Assembly (NCBI RefSeq): GCF_035222485.1
Contig: NC_085923.1
Coordinates: 3,596,001-3,660,000, forward strand
DNA length: 64,000 bases
Direction: 5' to 3'
Source: Podospora pseudoanserina
Taxonomy: Eukaryota > Ascomycota > Sordariomycetes > Sordariales > Podosporaceae
The notes under the pieces were generated by a model. The model saw only the letters and a list, made by a program, of their open reading frames with translations. It was not told the origin of the DNA and did no database searches. This document shows, piece by piece, positions 33,989 through 43,883 of the stretch. A program made the position numbers and the translations under genes. Each line of letters opens with the position of its first letter. Within the stretch, counting starts at the first letter, position 1.

Positions 33989-34990
33989 GGCGGTATGTGA
34001 TGATGCAGTCCTTGGGACAGAGTTATATGGCTTTGAGAACGTTATCTACGTCAGTTCGTTGGCGGGACTGATGGAGCGCAGTTTGATGAAGCAAGGAACA
34101 GAGACCGTGTCGAAAGTCTAGAACCGAATGACAGCTACAAAGTTTGTAACCTGTATGCAGGGGAGGTTCAGCTGGCCCTAATAATCGTGGCTTTTCATTA
34201 TTGATATGCGTGATGGCCAAACGGGTATAGCTTGTGGCGTATTCCAGGATCACAAATCGCCCGAAGTGAAACTCTGGCTCCATCGATATATCGTAGAGCC
34301 GAAAATTGATGTTTTCGGAAACACTGTCCGCTCCATTCATCATCAGCACCCGTAAGATCCAACCTACCAACATTCCTATCATAACACCCTGCTTGGCTGG
34401 CACTGCTGAATTGACAACTACCGATTGAATGAATGACATGGTGAGTGGTTCGCATTCGTATGGGATAGTCTACTTAGTGGCTGAAGATATTCCATACTTT
34501 CATCGATGTTATCTTATGTTCATAGTTGCAATTCAGGGGCGCCCCTTGATCATCATCTTCCACGTGATACACACGTGACATATACCCCTCATTCCAATCT
34601 TCCCTTCGTAAATGCATGGCAGATTCCATTCTGTCGTCTTGGTTTCTTTCCGTCTCCCGTCAGGCATGAATCAACACATTCCAACCGGCGCGCACGGCAT
34701 CTCCCTCCCGCCGCGTGACACCCGACAGCGCGGCAGCTGGAACTCGCCAAGGAAAAAGCCTTTCCCCGTTCTATCTCGGCCGGCCCGATTCCCGACAGCT
34801 GCAGCATCTCCCGTTCTCCACTCTCGACACATCGTCATCCACTCAGTGCTGGTCGGAGGCTCTATTCCTCAAAGTTCCTTCGTATCAGGATTGATGAGTA
34901 ATTGAATTCCAGAATAAAATAACCCCCCTCATTTGTCTTCCATTCCCATCACCAGAATTCTCTACCAACTCGACAAAAACATCAGGAAAA
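33989..34990. other. Intergenic, about 1 kb, with one doubtful open frame
   Basis: Includes the promoters of the hypothetical gene (-) and the Gfo/Idh/MocA gene (+), and the doubtful frame at 34023-34439 listed separately. Confidence 0.35.
34023..34439 (-). CDS. Doubtful small hypothetical protein
   Basis: An uninterrupted 138-codon frame from an ATG at 34439. It has a possible membrane segment (QGVMIGMLVGWILRVLMM) and a moderately protein-like middle (FRLYDISMEPEFHFGRFVILEY). It ends only 35 bp before the start of the next minus-strand gene, which would leave little room for that gene's promoter. It may be a real small gene, an upstream exon or chance. Confidence 0.3.
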   Translation of the reverse strand: MSFIQSVVVNSAVPAKQGVMIGMLVGWILRVLMMNGADSVSENINFRLYDISMEPEFHFGRFVILEYATSYTRLAITHINNEKPRLLGPAEPPLHTGYKLCSCHSVLDFRHGLCSLLHQTALHQSRQRTDVDNVLKAI

Positions 34991-36271
34991 ATGGCAGGAA
35001 TCGCTCTCCTTGGTGCCGGCATCTTTGCCCGTCATGGTATGTTTTGGTCCTTTCCCATCAACAACTGCCCCACAAAAAATGAAAACAGCCCCTTTCACAC
35101 CCCTTACGTCATTGCCTCCATTCCCACCAGCATTCCACATCACCAGAACCATCACCACCACCAGTACGCAGCAAGGCTAACACGAAATGCAGAACACCTC
35201 CCCGCCATCCTCGCCTCCCCAAACTTGCTCTCCCTCAAAGCAGTCTACTCCCGTTCTCAGACCTCCTCCGTCGCCCTAGCCGACGCCCTCCCCGCCGACG
35301 GCCCCAAGCCAGACATCTACTATGACTCCCCCTCCGAGCCCGGCCGCGGCCTGGCTGACCTCCTCAAGAGAGACGACATCGTCGCCGTGGACGTTGCGTT
35401 GCCTATTCTGGCCCAGCCCGAGGTGATCAAAGCTGCTCTCAAGGCCGGAAAGCACGTCCTTTCCGAGAAGCCCGTCGCGGCCGATGTCAAGGGGGCAAGG
35501 GAGTTGATCAAGTGGTACGAGACTGAATTGCCAGCCGAGAAGAAGCCGCTGTGGGGTGTGGCGGAGAACTTTCGGTTCATGAAGAGTTTGGTGTTTGCTG
35601 GGGAGGAGGTCAAGAGGATTGGAGGCCGGGTGGTGAGCTTCAAGCTGGAGAAGTTTGGGTGGGTGGCGGAGGATAACAAGTATTTCAACACTCAGTGTGA
35701 GTTTGTTCTGGCTACCTACCTATGGGAAGGGAAAGTAAGATGCTAACATGGACATGGAATAGGGCGCAAGGTTCCTGACTACCAGGGTGGATTCTTGCTG
35801 GACGGTGGAGTGCATTTTGTGGCTGCGCTGCGATACTTGCTTGGGGCTTCTGGACAGGAGTTGAGCAAGGTGGCTGCGTATACCGCTCTTTTGGAAGAGA
35901 GATTACAGCCTTTGGATACCATCCACGGTGTTGCTTCGACCAAGCAGGGCGTGAATGGCTCGATTGTGCTTTCTTTTGGGACCGAGTTCAAGAACGGGAC
36001 GGATTTGGAGATCATCACAACCAATGGAACTGTCAGCTGGAGCCCAACCGAGGTCAAGACTGTGACCAAGGAGGGGGAGAGCAAGAAAGAATTTGAGTAC
36101 AGCTCTGGTGTTGGCGAGGAGGTGGCTGTGTTTGCACGGGCTATCAAGGCCGGCACTGGAAAGGTCGACGGTCTGCAGACTCCCGAGGAAGCGTTCAAGG
36201 ACTTGGAGGTTTTGGAAGGATTGCTAGAGTCTGGATCTGGGGGCGCCAAGGTGAAGGAGATTTCGGTTTAA
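34991..36271 (+). CDS. Gfo/Idh/MocA-family NAD(P)-dependent oxidoreductase
   Basis: Three exons (34991..35036, 35193..35696, 35763..36271) give 352 aa; the introns are 156 and 66 nt. The first exon, MAGIALLGAGIFAR, carries the Rossmann GxGxxA-like motif. Exon 2 holds AVDVALPI and AGKHVLSEKPVA, the EKP motif that contributes the catalytic Lys in this family. Exon 3 holds GGFLLDGGVHFVAALRYLLG, matching the DxGxH-type substrate site. Members oxidise or reduce sugars and related polyols, or cleave them through a redox cycle. The substrate cannot be read from sequence. The protein has no targeting signal and is probably cytosolic. The first intron is longer than its neighbours and rich in CA and ACC runs. 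Confidence 0.9.
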
Positions 36272-36395
36272 ATACTGATTTCCATTTTTGAAAATTACCC
36301 TACTTACCTACCTACCTACCATGCGCCATCCCCAGCCTCTGCCGTGACGCAATGCCTTCCCTTCCTTCCTAGATACTTTTCACTTCCCTGACACT

Positions 36396-36886
36396 TTATC
36401 GCCCAGCAAGATAGCACGTACAGGCGCTGCTAATCCTTGACGCATTGTTCGTACACGCTGATGCGATGGCTGATGATACCGAGGCCGGCAGAATCTGGCG
36501 TCTCACTATGGTAGTGACGCCGGTTGCTCTGTGGGAACGGAGGTTAGCTAGCTGGTGGCATTGGTCGAACCTTGAAACCAAGAGATAAAACCTACGTAGC
36601 TGTGACGGTGCGCGTGCTCGGAATAGACGTGCTGACTCGTGTAGCAACTGCAGTAACCCTCAGCGTTTGGGTAGCAACGACGACAGGCGTGAGGTAGGTG
36701 AAGCAGAATGCTCGGCCGGTCTGTGTGGCGTATTGGTTGATGCGGCTGCGACAGATGTCGGCTGAACAAGCTGTTTGGTGTTAGAGTCATATCATATCAG
36801 GTGTCATACAACGTGGGGATGTATGTACTTTGAGCTGCCGCGAAGGCAAGGAGCAAGGAGCAGATCAGGAACGAAAAGAGCTTCAT
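36396..36886 (-). CDS. Small secreted Cys/Thr-rich protein, three short exons
   Basis: The model was built from splice signals: exons 36829..36886, 36596..36770 and 36396..36528, joined in phases 1 and 2, give 121 aa. The introns are 58 and 67 nt, and both have CTAAC-type branch points and CAG acceptors. The signal peptide is MKLFSFLICSLLLAFAAAQ. The mature start, TCSADICRSRINQYATQTGRAFCFTY, has three Cys. A Thr/Val-rich linker follows, and the end SACTNNASRISSACTCYLAGR adds three more. Fungal secreted proteins with N- and C-terminal Cys blocks around a Thr-rich middle are common and may be wall-associated. No function is known. A TATA-like GATAAATAG lies about 100 nt upstream on the minus strand. 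Confidence 0.75.
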
Positions 36887-37456
36887 TGTGGGCCAGACTC
36901 TTTGTTTGGATGTGGTCACGGAGGGTTTACTATTCAGCGCTTGTGGGAAACTCCACTCTAGATTCAGCGCATCAGGACAACTTGTGTCTATTTATCCTCC
37001 ATCGCAACGAAAAGATAATATTTTGGGCGGATAAGCAGTGATGCTCACTCGGCCGAGTGCATTCCAAAGAAAATTGCATAACTGAAACACGTCGCTACGA
37101 TGCCGCGGAAATTTTGACGATGAACGTTGGTCAGAGTGACACAGTTTGACGTAATTTTAGGAATCGATCGCCGTCTTGTAGACGCAGTGCCGAGGAGTGG
37201 CGTACCCAGAATTCCAACGGGTGGGCAACTTGGTATACCGTCACTCTATATATGAGGTAGATACATCAACCACCTCATATTCATGTAAGCTGTGGCATCA
37301 ATGTCTCGCAGCGCCAGAAACGCCGCGAGGATTAAGTACATCTTAGCGATCCCCTACAGCAAAGCAACAAGCCCAATCGTCCAGAACCCCCATGCAAGTG
37401 GTAGAGTGGTAGGTTCACGTGCCGCTTTGGCCCTCAGTTTTTCTATCCTTGCTTGC
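36887..37456. other. Intergenic, with a 14-nt palindrome
   Basis: Promoter side of the small secreted protein gene and 3' flank of the broken membrane protein gene. It contains the perfect palindrome CACTCGGCCGAGTG at 37046-37059, about 160 bp upstream of the ATG at 36886. Its CGG/CCG core is of the kind bound by Zn2Cys6 factors, but this is only a suggestion. Confidence 0.4.
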
Positions 37457-38592
37457 TCAGAATCGGGAATAGCGGCCTTTGTTTGCTATCCAGAGATAGA
37501 TCCACTTCCATCTCCCAAGGCGTATCCAAGACGCTGTTCTTTCGAGAACCCAAAATGCTGCCGTGACACCAAACGGTATCGAGCTGGATACTCTCCACAA
37601 CACCTTTTCCGTTGTAGTTGGAAAGGAAAAGTTCCATCCAGCCACATGAACAGCAGTAAACAAAAGTTTCGCAAAACACAAGAAATATTCTTGTGCACCG
37701 TATGGGTTCATCGGAAACCGGTCGTTGGGGATACGCTGAATCGGCTGGTCGGGCGGGATCACTGGCATTTTCATGAACGGTTGGACATTGAGTGCCCGGC
37801 CCGGACCGTTCTCATCGATGAAATCTAATGGTGTGGTTCTCCATGGCCGATCGCCCATAATATCGCCGATCGCTGTTCTTGTCGCAAGCCTTATCAGTGT
37901 CCTGACATCGGCCCGCTTGTGAAGCCAAGCGTAAGCAGTCATTAGAGAGCATACCACGATGTCCATAGTGTTCAACTCGAGCGTCGTGATAGCCAGTCGC
38001 TGTCCGGCCCGACCAATCGCGTGTAGGATTGTGTAGCCAACCTGAAAGGATGTGATGAGGCGTGCAAACCGGTCCTGTTTTGACTTGTACTCGATCTCGC
38101 CGACATCGGTTTCGGGATCTTCGATATGATTGTTAACAAGTAACCAGTGAAGTTGCTTGGCATTCAGGGGAAAGGGGCCACTGGCTGCCGCTTCGAACAC
38201 GAAGCCTCCCACATCGGCAAAGAAGGCCATTCTCATGGTCCATTCCACTGGGTGTGGCCGGAGCTGTGGAAGTCGTGAACAGAGTGACGAGCTCTGCTCC
38301 GCCGCCCCGCGGCATAGGTGAGAACAATTTCTGGCGCTAGAATAGCCAAGAGCATCCATAGGACCCGACGGCGGAAGAGGATGTAAAACGCGTCTGACTT
38401 CTGTGGGACATTCAAGCAGAGAAGAGTGAAAGTGCAGATAAATATAGTAACAAGTGACGTCCAAAGGATCCCCCAAGTTCCGCGGAAATCCGGCTCACCA
38501 ACCCACCCTTTAACGCGGCCGTTATAAGCTTCCAAAGAGGCAGATGCTATCACTTCCGGCTCGAGGGCTTTGGTATCCGCTTTGCTGCTCAT
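37457..38592 (-). pseudogene. Multi-pass fungal membrane protein, frame broken by a 5-bp insertion
   Basis: From the ATG at 38592 the frame runs through WGILWTSLVTIFICTFTLLCLNVP and LLAILAPEIVLTYAAGRRSRA to FHSSGHTQW, then meets a stop. The rest (TMRMAFFADVGGFVFEAA, NAKQLHWLLVN, FQVGYTILHAIGRA, TLELNTMDIVVCSLMTAYAWLHKRADV, TPLDFIDENGPG, HVAGWNFSFPTTTEKVLWR) follows at once in another frame. Dropping five bases near 38239-38247 (TGGAATGG reads like a short duplication) would restore the QWTMR join expected from the family. No intron can explain the shift. Related proteins are abundant in Sordariomycetes and have no known function. The start codon sits inside a 46-bp tandem duplication. Confidence 0.65.
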
Positions 38593-38683
38593 TCTACCTC
38601 CTGTCTCGCGACCTGGTCGCCTGTCTCTTGCTGCTCATTCTACCTCCTGTCTCGCGACCCGGTCGCCTGTCTCTTGCTGCTCA
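38582..38683. repeat. 46-bp tandem duplication over the start codon of the membrane protein gene
   Basis: Two full copies start at 38582 and 38628 and differ at one base. A third copy is cut after 10 bp at 38683. Each full copy contains the minus-strand ATG with following AGC AGC AA codons. The period of 46 is not a multiple of three, so the upstream ATG (38638) opens a 14-codon frame that stops just before the real start. Confidence 0.9.
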
Positions 38684-39266
38684 AAACGGAAATCGAGTCA
38701 CACGCCTCCGGGATGAAAGAAAGCAGACAACCGCGATAGATTGAATCGTAAGGTGAGATATCGTAAAGTGGGTAAACTTTCTGGTGTGGAACTCGAGTCC
38801 AACTTTGCTCAAGAATACCTATCAGTTATAGAGCAGTTACTGAGCTGGACCTCGCTTTACATACCTTTCCAACCTGGGGAACCAAAAGTGGCACCAGCTG
38901 GTTTCAGGACCAAGCCCAAGTACCTCGTGCAGCTGAATGCACATCGACAATAACAACAACGATTACTGTTGGCCAACATATAGCTGCTGTTGGAGTTTGG
39001 GTACCAGGTAGTTGGCCAGAACCAGAAGCCCCTTGCCAGGTTGCCCGTATAGTGATATGTGCCTTACACGGAGCAGTCTGCATATTTCATCATGGGCCTG
39101 GAGTTGAATTATCTCGCACCGCGGAAAGTCTCAGGTTGTTCTAGACTTCCGGGTGCTGCAACCAAACATTCATATTCATATTCCTTGCTATTTTATTCCT
39201 ACATTTCGACTGCCCGTCGAGCTTTGTCGACGAAATAAGGTACCGACTATAGCTTGCAGATGCAGC
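38593..39266. other. Intergenic between two broken genes
   Basis: Begins with the rest of the 46-bp duplication. Otherwise no gene-like pattern is seen. It holds the presumed promoters of the broken membrane protein (-) and hydrolase (+) genes. Confidence 0.4.
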
Positions 39267-40489
39267 ATGCCACCTCCCATGTCCCTCAATTCAGTCCTAT
39301 ACTCGGCGGTTTACATTTTTGGTGTTTTTGTTGTTGGATGCTTTATTTTCCTCACTATCCTCGCTATCCCATTTTTTCAAAATCAAGTCTTTTACTTGCA
39401 CAGGGCGACTCTTTCCTGGTTTCAAGACATCACTGTGCCTGAGCAATGGGGCTTCTTGCGCAACGAAGTATCCCCATTCACTCTCCGGGCCCCGGACAGA
39501 GTCACGCTGCAGGCCTGGCATATGCTCCCGCTTTAACTCTATCGCCAGCATGGAGAGGAGCTCATCAAAGAACCAACGGCAAATTCCCAAGACATTACCA
39601 AGCGTCGTGGTTTCCAGCTGCTTCAGGATGATCCCGAGGCCCTCCTGATCCTTTACCTCCACGGGGCCGCAGGCACACTGGGTTCCGGTTGGCGACCACC
39701 AAGCTACCGGGCCATGTCAGCGGGTGCCCCAGGCCGGATACATACCGTTGCGTTTGATTATCGTGGTTTGGAATCAGCGGGGGCTCACCATCCGAAGAAG
39801 GTCTTCTCATTGACGCTCTCACTTTGGTTGACTGGGCCATCAAGGAAGCCAGTATCCCCCGTTCACGAATCGTCGTTTTTGAGCAGTCGATAGGGACTGG
39901 CATCACTTGTGCGCCATCTAGCTGCGCAGCCAGACCCAATTCTCTTTGCGGGCATCGTGTTTGTTGCACCTTTTGTGGATGTGGAGTGACTGACAACAAC
40001 TTACCGCGTGGCTGGTACTATTCCACTCCTGGGTCCTTTGGCTCCCTTCCCTCGACTTCTTGCGTTCTTCAACAAGCTCATTGTCAGCAAATGGCCCAGC
40101 AAAGACAAACATTCCGGCCTTTGTTCGCCATTGTGAGGAGATGTCGGGCGAAGATCAAAAGTATCACATCACCATTATTCATGCTCAAGATGATTACGAC
40201 ATCCCTTGGTCTCATAGCGACCAGATGTGTTGGCATGCAGTCAGTGCCACAAGGGTTGGAGGCATCACGTTCGAGGAACTCGAGGAAGAAAAGGAGCAAA
40301 CCAAAAAAATTATTTGGCCCAGCAGGCTGGGTCGTCGAACACCAAACAGCGAAGGGCTTGATTCGAGAGGAGATTGCCAAGTGGGGGCTTCATGACCGTA
40401 TCATGTCGTATCCGATTGCGAGCTTGGCTATACTGAGGGCATTTGAAAGTAAAGGCAGTCTTAGGCCGGAACTTACTGCCAGTCGGTGA
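39267..40489 (+). pseudogene. Decayed alpha/beta hydrolase (ABHD12-like) gene
   Basis: The reading starts MPPPMSLNSVLYSAVYIFGVFVVGCFIFL (membrane anchor) and continues WGFLRNEVSPFTLRAPD, but a TAA at 39534-39536 interrupts it before LYRQHGEELI. Further on, LILYLHGAAGTLGSGWRPPSYRAMSAGAP (oxyanion region) is followed by frame changes near 39770, 39900 and 40110 and another stop after VAPFVDVE. The nucleophile elbow reads FEQSIGTG where the family has FGQSxGTG. YHITIIHAQDDYDIPWSHSD (acid region) and GWVVEHQTAKGLIREEIAKWGLHDRIMSYP (catalytic His region) are still readable near the end. With at least four breaks and a damaged active-site motif, the gene is dead. Intact relatives are membrane-tethered serine hydrolases resembling ABHD12 lysophospholipases. 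Confidence 0.8.
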
Positions 40490-40969
40490 ACCTGCGCAAG
40501 AGAAGCCGCTGTAACGTCTTGTGATGGTTCGGAGTAAGCAAACCACCGGTATATTGGACATGAGATAATGGAGAGGTTCCTGATATTGCCAGAAACTACC
40601 AGGACAGTGGCATGAAACATTCAGTAGCTGCCCGCCGAGTGCCTTGATAATATCATCGTCGATGGTTCTTTGCTTAAATTGTCCTGTTTCAAGAACAATC
40701 CTCTTTGTCACCACGTGGTGGATCTTGGCAGCATTGTCCCCAAACTATCTTCTCTTTATTTGTATGCTATTGCTGGACTACGGTTGTGGTAACCTTTGGT
40801 GTGGCTATTGCCTTCTAGACAAAGTCTAGACATGATTCATTGTCCTGGCACTATCCCTTGATACATATAAGACCAGAAGGCCGGGCATCATATAAGCAGG
40901 CAAGATTTGGGGTTTCTAGAAAATTTTCACCAACATCATCTCTTACCTTACCTTATACGCATCATCATC
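40490..40969. other. Intergenic, promoter of the AA11 gene
   Basis: Contains a TATA element at 40891-40896. No other gene-like signal. Confidence 0.4.
40891..40896 (+). promoter_or_regulatory. TATA box of the AA11 gene
   Basis: TATAAG, 74-79 nt upstream of the ATG at 40970. Confidence 0.5.
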
Positions 40970-42502
40970 ATGCATACTGCGTCTTTCCTAGCTACAGCCC
41001 TGGCTGCTCAAGCGGCCAGAGCCCATCTCATTATGAACACTCCCATCCCTTACAACTACCACGGGACCAGCTCCCTCGTTCAAGTCGATTCTCTTGGGGC
41101 GCTTCCCTTCCCATGCCAGGGCAACACCGATGTTGTCGAGGTGACATCCATGCAGGCCGGTACCGAGCAGCTCGTTAAGTTCACCGGCGGTGCCCAGCAT
41201 GGTGGCGGTTCTTGCCAGTTCAGTGTCATCTATGACTTCCCGCCCCCGGCTGACAAGTCAAAGTGGAAGACAATCTACACTTTGATTGGAGGGTGTCCTG
41301 TCTCTGCAGCTGGCAACTTGCCCGCCGCCCAACCTGATCAAGACGGCCGTGCTGACTCTCCCCAGTGCGGCAATGATTCTGGAGTCGAGTGCGTTAGACA
41401 GTTCAACGTTCCTATCCCGAAGGATATGCCAAACGCGAACGCTACCTTCGCCTGGACTTGGTACAACAAGATCGGCAATCGTGAGGTCTACATGAACTGC
41501 GCCCCTGTCAAGATCAGCGGTGGCTCCGACGATACGACCTTTTTCAACTCGCTTCCTCAGATGTTCGTGGCCAACATTCGCGGTGAGTGTACCACCAACA
41601 ATGGTGTTCTCAACATTCCCAATCCTGATAAGTTCGGAAAGGTTCTTGAGCAACCTGCTCCCGGCAGCGAGGGGACTTGCGAGAAGGCTGCTGGCGTTCC
41701 TACTTTTGACGGAGACTCTGGGGCTGCTCGTGCTCCTGCTCCCACCCAAGGTCAGTCGTCTACTTTGATCACCTCTACTAGCTCTGCCACCGTCCCTCCC
41801 ACTGCTACCTCTCCAGAGGAGGATATTACAACAATCACACCTACTTCTTTGGAGACCTCAGTTGTGGTTATTCCCACTACAACCTCTGCCGTCGTCATTC
41901 CGGAGTTGGTCGGCGTTCCTTGCTCCCCAGAGGGTAGGCTCTTGTGCTTCTCGCCATCCGAGTTTGGAATCTGCAACGGAGGTATTGCTACATCTCAGGC
42001 AGTGGCTCCTGATACGACTTGTTCATTTGGGACCCCTTTGAGCAAGAGGAGCGTCAAGTATGTCTCCAAAGTTGTAGTCGTGGGACCTAGGCAAATCACT
42101 GCCATCACTCCTATCGAAGACAAGCCCACCAAGATTAGTGCTATCACTCCCATCGATGATTCCACCAAGATCAGCGCCATCACCCCTATTGACGAGCCTA
42201 CCAAGATCAGTGCCATCACTCCTATTGAGGACCCCACCAAGCTCACCACCATCATCCCAATTGAGCCTACTAGCAAACTCACTACAATTATTCCCATTGA
42301 CCCCACAACTGAGTTTCCTTCCAGTGGTGGTGCTCTGCCCACTCCTGCCCCGGCTCCTGTCCCGGCTCCAGCTCCTGTCCCAGCTCCCGCCCCTCCTCCT
42401 CTCAGGGGAACTCCCTGCAACAAGGTTGGCAGCTTCTGCTTCTGTAAGGTGGCAGGCAAGGTATTTCCTCAGCTTGTCCCTATGGGAGCTATCTGCACCT
42501 AA
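40970..42502 (+). CDS. AA11 lytic polysaccharide monooxygenase with repeat linker and two Cys modules
   Basis: A single exon of 510 aa. Cleavage of the signal peptide MHTASFLATALAAQAARA leaves His19 as the mature N-terminus. With His77 in GGAQHGGGSC it forms the copper-binding histidine brace. FPCQG, TFAWTWYNKIGNREVYMNCAPV and the overall order fit AA11, the fungal family acting on chitin. A Ser/Thr linker leads to a Cys module (GVPCSPEGRLLCFSPSEFGICNGGIA...TTC) that resembles the X278 module found on chitin-active AA11 proteins. Six tandem repeats of 10-14 residues follow (type ISAITPIDEPTK), then a Pro/Ala linker, then a second, shorter Cys module (GTPCNKVGSFCFCKVAGKV...GAIC). I infer an extracellular chitin-cleaving enzyme, used on the organism's own wall or on that of prey and debris. 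Confidence 0.9.
   Translation: MHTASFLATALAAQAARAHLIMNTPIPYNYHGTSSLVQVDSLGALPFPCQGNTDVVEVTSMQAGTEQLVKFTGGAQHGGGSCQFSVIYDFPPPADKSKWKTIYTLIGGCPVSAAGNLPAAQPDQDGRADSPQCGNDSGVECVRQFNVPIPKDMPNANATFAWTWYNKIGNREVYMNCAPVKISGGSDDTTFFNSLPQMFVANIRGECTTNNGVLNIPNPDKFGKVLEQPAPGSEGTCEKAAGVPTFDGDSGAARAPAPTQGQSSTLITSTSSATVPPTATSPEEDITTITPTSLETSVVVIPTTTSAVVIPELVGVPCSPEGRLLCFSPSEFGICNGGIATSQAVAPDTTCSFGTPLSKRSVKYVSKVVVVGPRQITAITPIEDKPTKISAITPIDDSTKISAITPIDEPTKISAITPIEDPTKLTTIIPIEPTSKLTTIIPIDPTTEFPSSGGALPTPAPAPVPAPAPVPAPAPPPLRGTPCNKVGSFCFCKVAGKVFPQLVPMGAICT
42092..42311 (+). repeat. Coding tandem repeats in the AA11 linker
   Basis: Six imperfect units of about 36-42 bp encode the consensus I-S/T-A/T-I-T/I-P-I-D/E followed by two to six residues (usually ending PTK). 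The first four units are very alike and the last two have drifted (LTTIIPI). Unit number may vary between strains. Confidence 0.85.
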
Positions 42503-42725
42503 CCGGTAAGCGCCTGGATCGTAGTCACCTACCTATTTTCTTTTCTTTTCTTGTACAAATTTGGATACCCGTAGATTGATAAATTGAAAGAAAAAAGTTC
42601 AATATTACCGAGATGTCTCATAGTATAGGCCAATTCCATGTAACTTGCTGTTCAACTCTGACAACGCTTTGACTACTGACATCCAAGGCAGCGAGCGATA
42701 TCTGAACAATACGGGTTTAGGCACT

Positions 42726-43883
42726 CTACACGAGAACGACCACTTTGGCCGCCGACACACCCTTCTTACAGGTGTCGAAACCCTCTTGGATCTTCTCTAA
42801 CCCTTTCCCTTCGACAACTTGTGGCTCAGGCGACGGCACAAACTCACCCTTCCCTAATGCCTGCGCCAAGTACACATTCCATATCGCTTTAGCCACGTCT
42901 TTGTTCTTGTCATCACCAATATCACTTCCCCAGATGAACTTGTACCCCACGCCCTTGATCTTGGCCTTGGCCACTGTCGTGATACCAGCCCATACCATAT
43001 CAACCACAAGCTTCACCATCCCAAACGCCCCCAACCCAAGGAACTCGCCGGGATCCTTGGACCCGCTTACCTGCGAAACAAACTTTGGCTGACCCTCCAC
43101 AGTCCGGGAGCCACCCAAGATGTCGATACATCTTGGCAATGCCCCTGCCCCAATCGCCACAGCCCCAGCACACACCTTGTTCTCACTCTTTAGCTTGCCA
43201 ATCATGTCCCCCACCACACTCTCACTCTTGTAATCCCACACCTCCGCCGCCCCCAATCGCCGGACATGCTCCCAATTACCCACCGAAGCAGTAGTATAAA
43301 CCTCATACCCCCCCGCTCTGGCAAGCTGGATCGCGTTACTCCCCACGCTCGTCGCCCCAGCCCACACAATAACCACCTGATTCTTGTCATCTCCCCTCGG
43401 CGAAGTCGGCAACGCCAACCCCAACCCGCCCTGATCCCGCCCCAGAAACAGCGCCGTGGCGGCAGTCGAAAACCCCAAAGGTAAAACAGCCGCCTGCTCG
43501 AAACGGACATGATCGGGTATCCTGGCAACGAGGTGCTCACGAACAAGGACGTACTCCTGAAACGCGCCCTCGGCCGAAGAGTTAGACCGGCGGTCTGTCC
43601 CGAAGGCGTGAGCGACGACCCTGTCGCCGGGGACGAACAGATGGGAGGAGGAGCGGACTACCGTGCCGGCAACGTCGGAACCGAGGATGACGGGGTACCG
43701 GAGGTAGGAGAAGAGGGGGTTGCCGGGGGATTGGATGAACCAGTCTACTGGGTTTATGGCCACGGCTTGGGATTTGATGACGAGGAAGTTGGCTGGGGGC
43801 GGGGAGGGGGGTGATGGGGCGGGTTTGATGTCCAAGGGGGAGGAGTTTTTGGAGGTGAGCCAGGCGGCGGTGTTGGAGGACAT
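42726..43883 (-). CDS. Medium-chain dehydrogenase/reductase, CipB-like
   Basis: A single exon of 385 aa. The N-terminal GroES-like domain holds AINPVDWFIQ, YPVILGSDVAGTVV and GDRVVAHAFG. The Rossmann half holds VVIVWAGATSVGSNAIQLARAGGYEVYTTAS, a variant of the AxGxxG nucleotide loop. The GD-x-A-G-x-V motif is kept, but the structural-zinc Cys cluster of classical alcohol dehydrogenases is not seen, as in quinone and enoyl reductases of this superfamily. Fungal homologues are often called zinc-binding oxidoreductase CipB or act as trans-acting enoyl reductases beside polyketide synthases. No synthase is nearby here, so the substrate is unknown. It converges with the AA11 gene. Confidence 0.88.
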   Translation of the reverse strand: MSSNTAAWLTSKNSSPLDIKPAPSPPSPPPANFLVIKSQAVAINPVDWFIQSPGNPLFSYLRYPVILGSDVAGTVVRSSSHLFVPGDRVVAHAFGTDRRSNSSAEGAFQEYVLVREHLVARIPDHVRFEQAAVLPLGFSTAATALFLGRDQGGLGLALPTSPRGDDKNQVVIVWAGATSVGSNAIQLARAGGYEVYTTASVGNWEHVRRLGAAEVWDYKSESVVGDMIGKLKSENKVCAGAVAIGAGALPRCIDILGGSRTVEGQPKFVSQVSGSKDPGEFLGLGAFGMVKLVVDMVWAGITTVAKAKIKGVGYKFIWGSDIGDDKNKDVAKAIWNVYLAQALGKGEFVPSPEPQVVEGKGLEKIQEGFDTCKKGVSAAKVVVLV

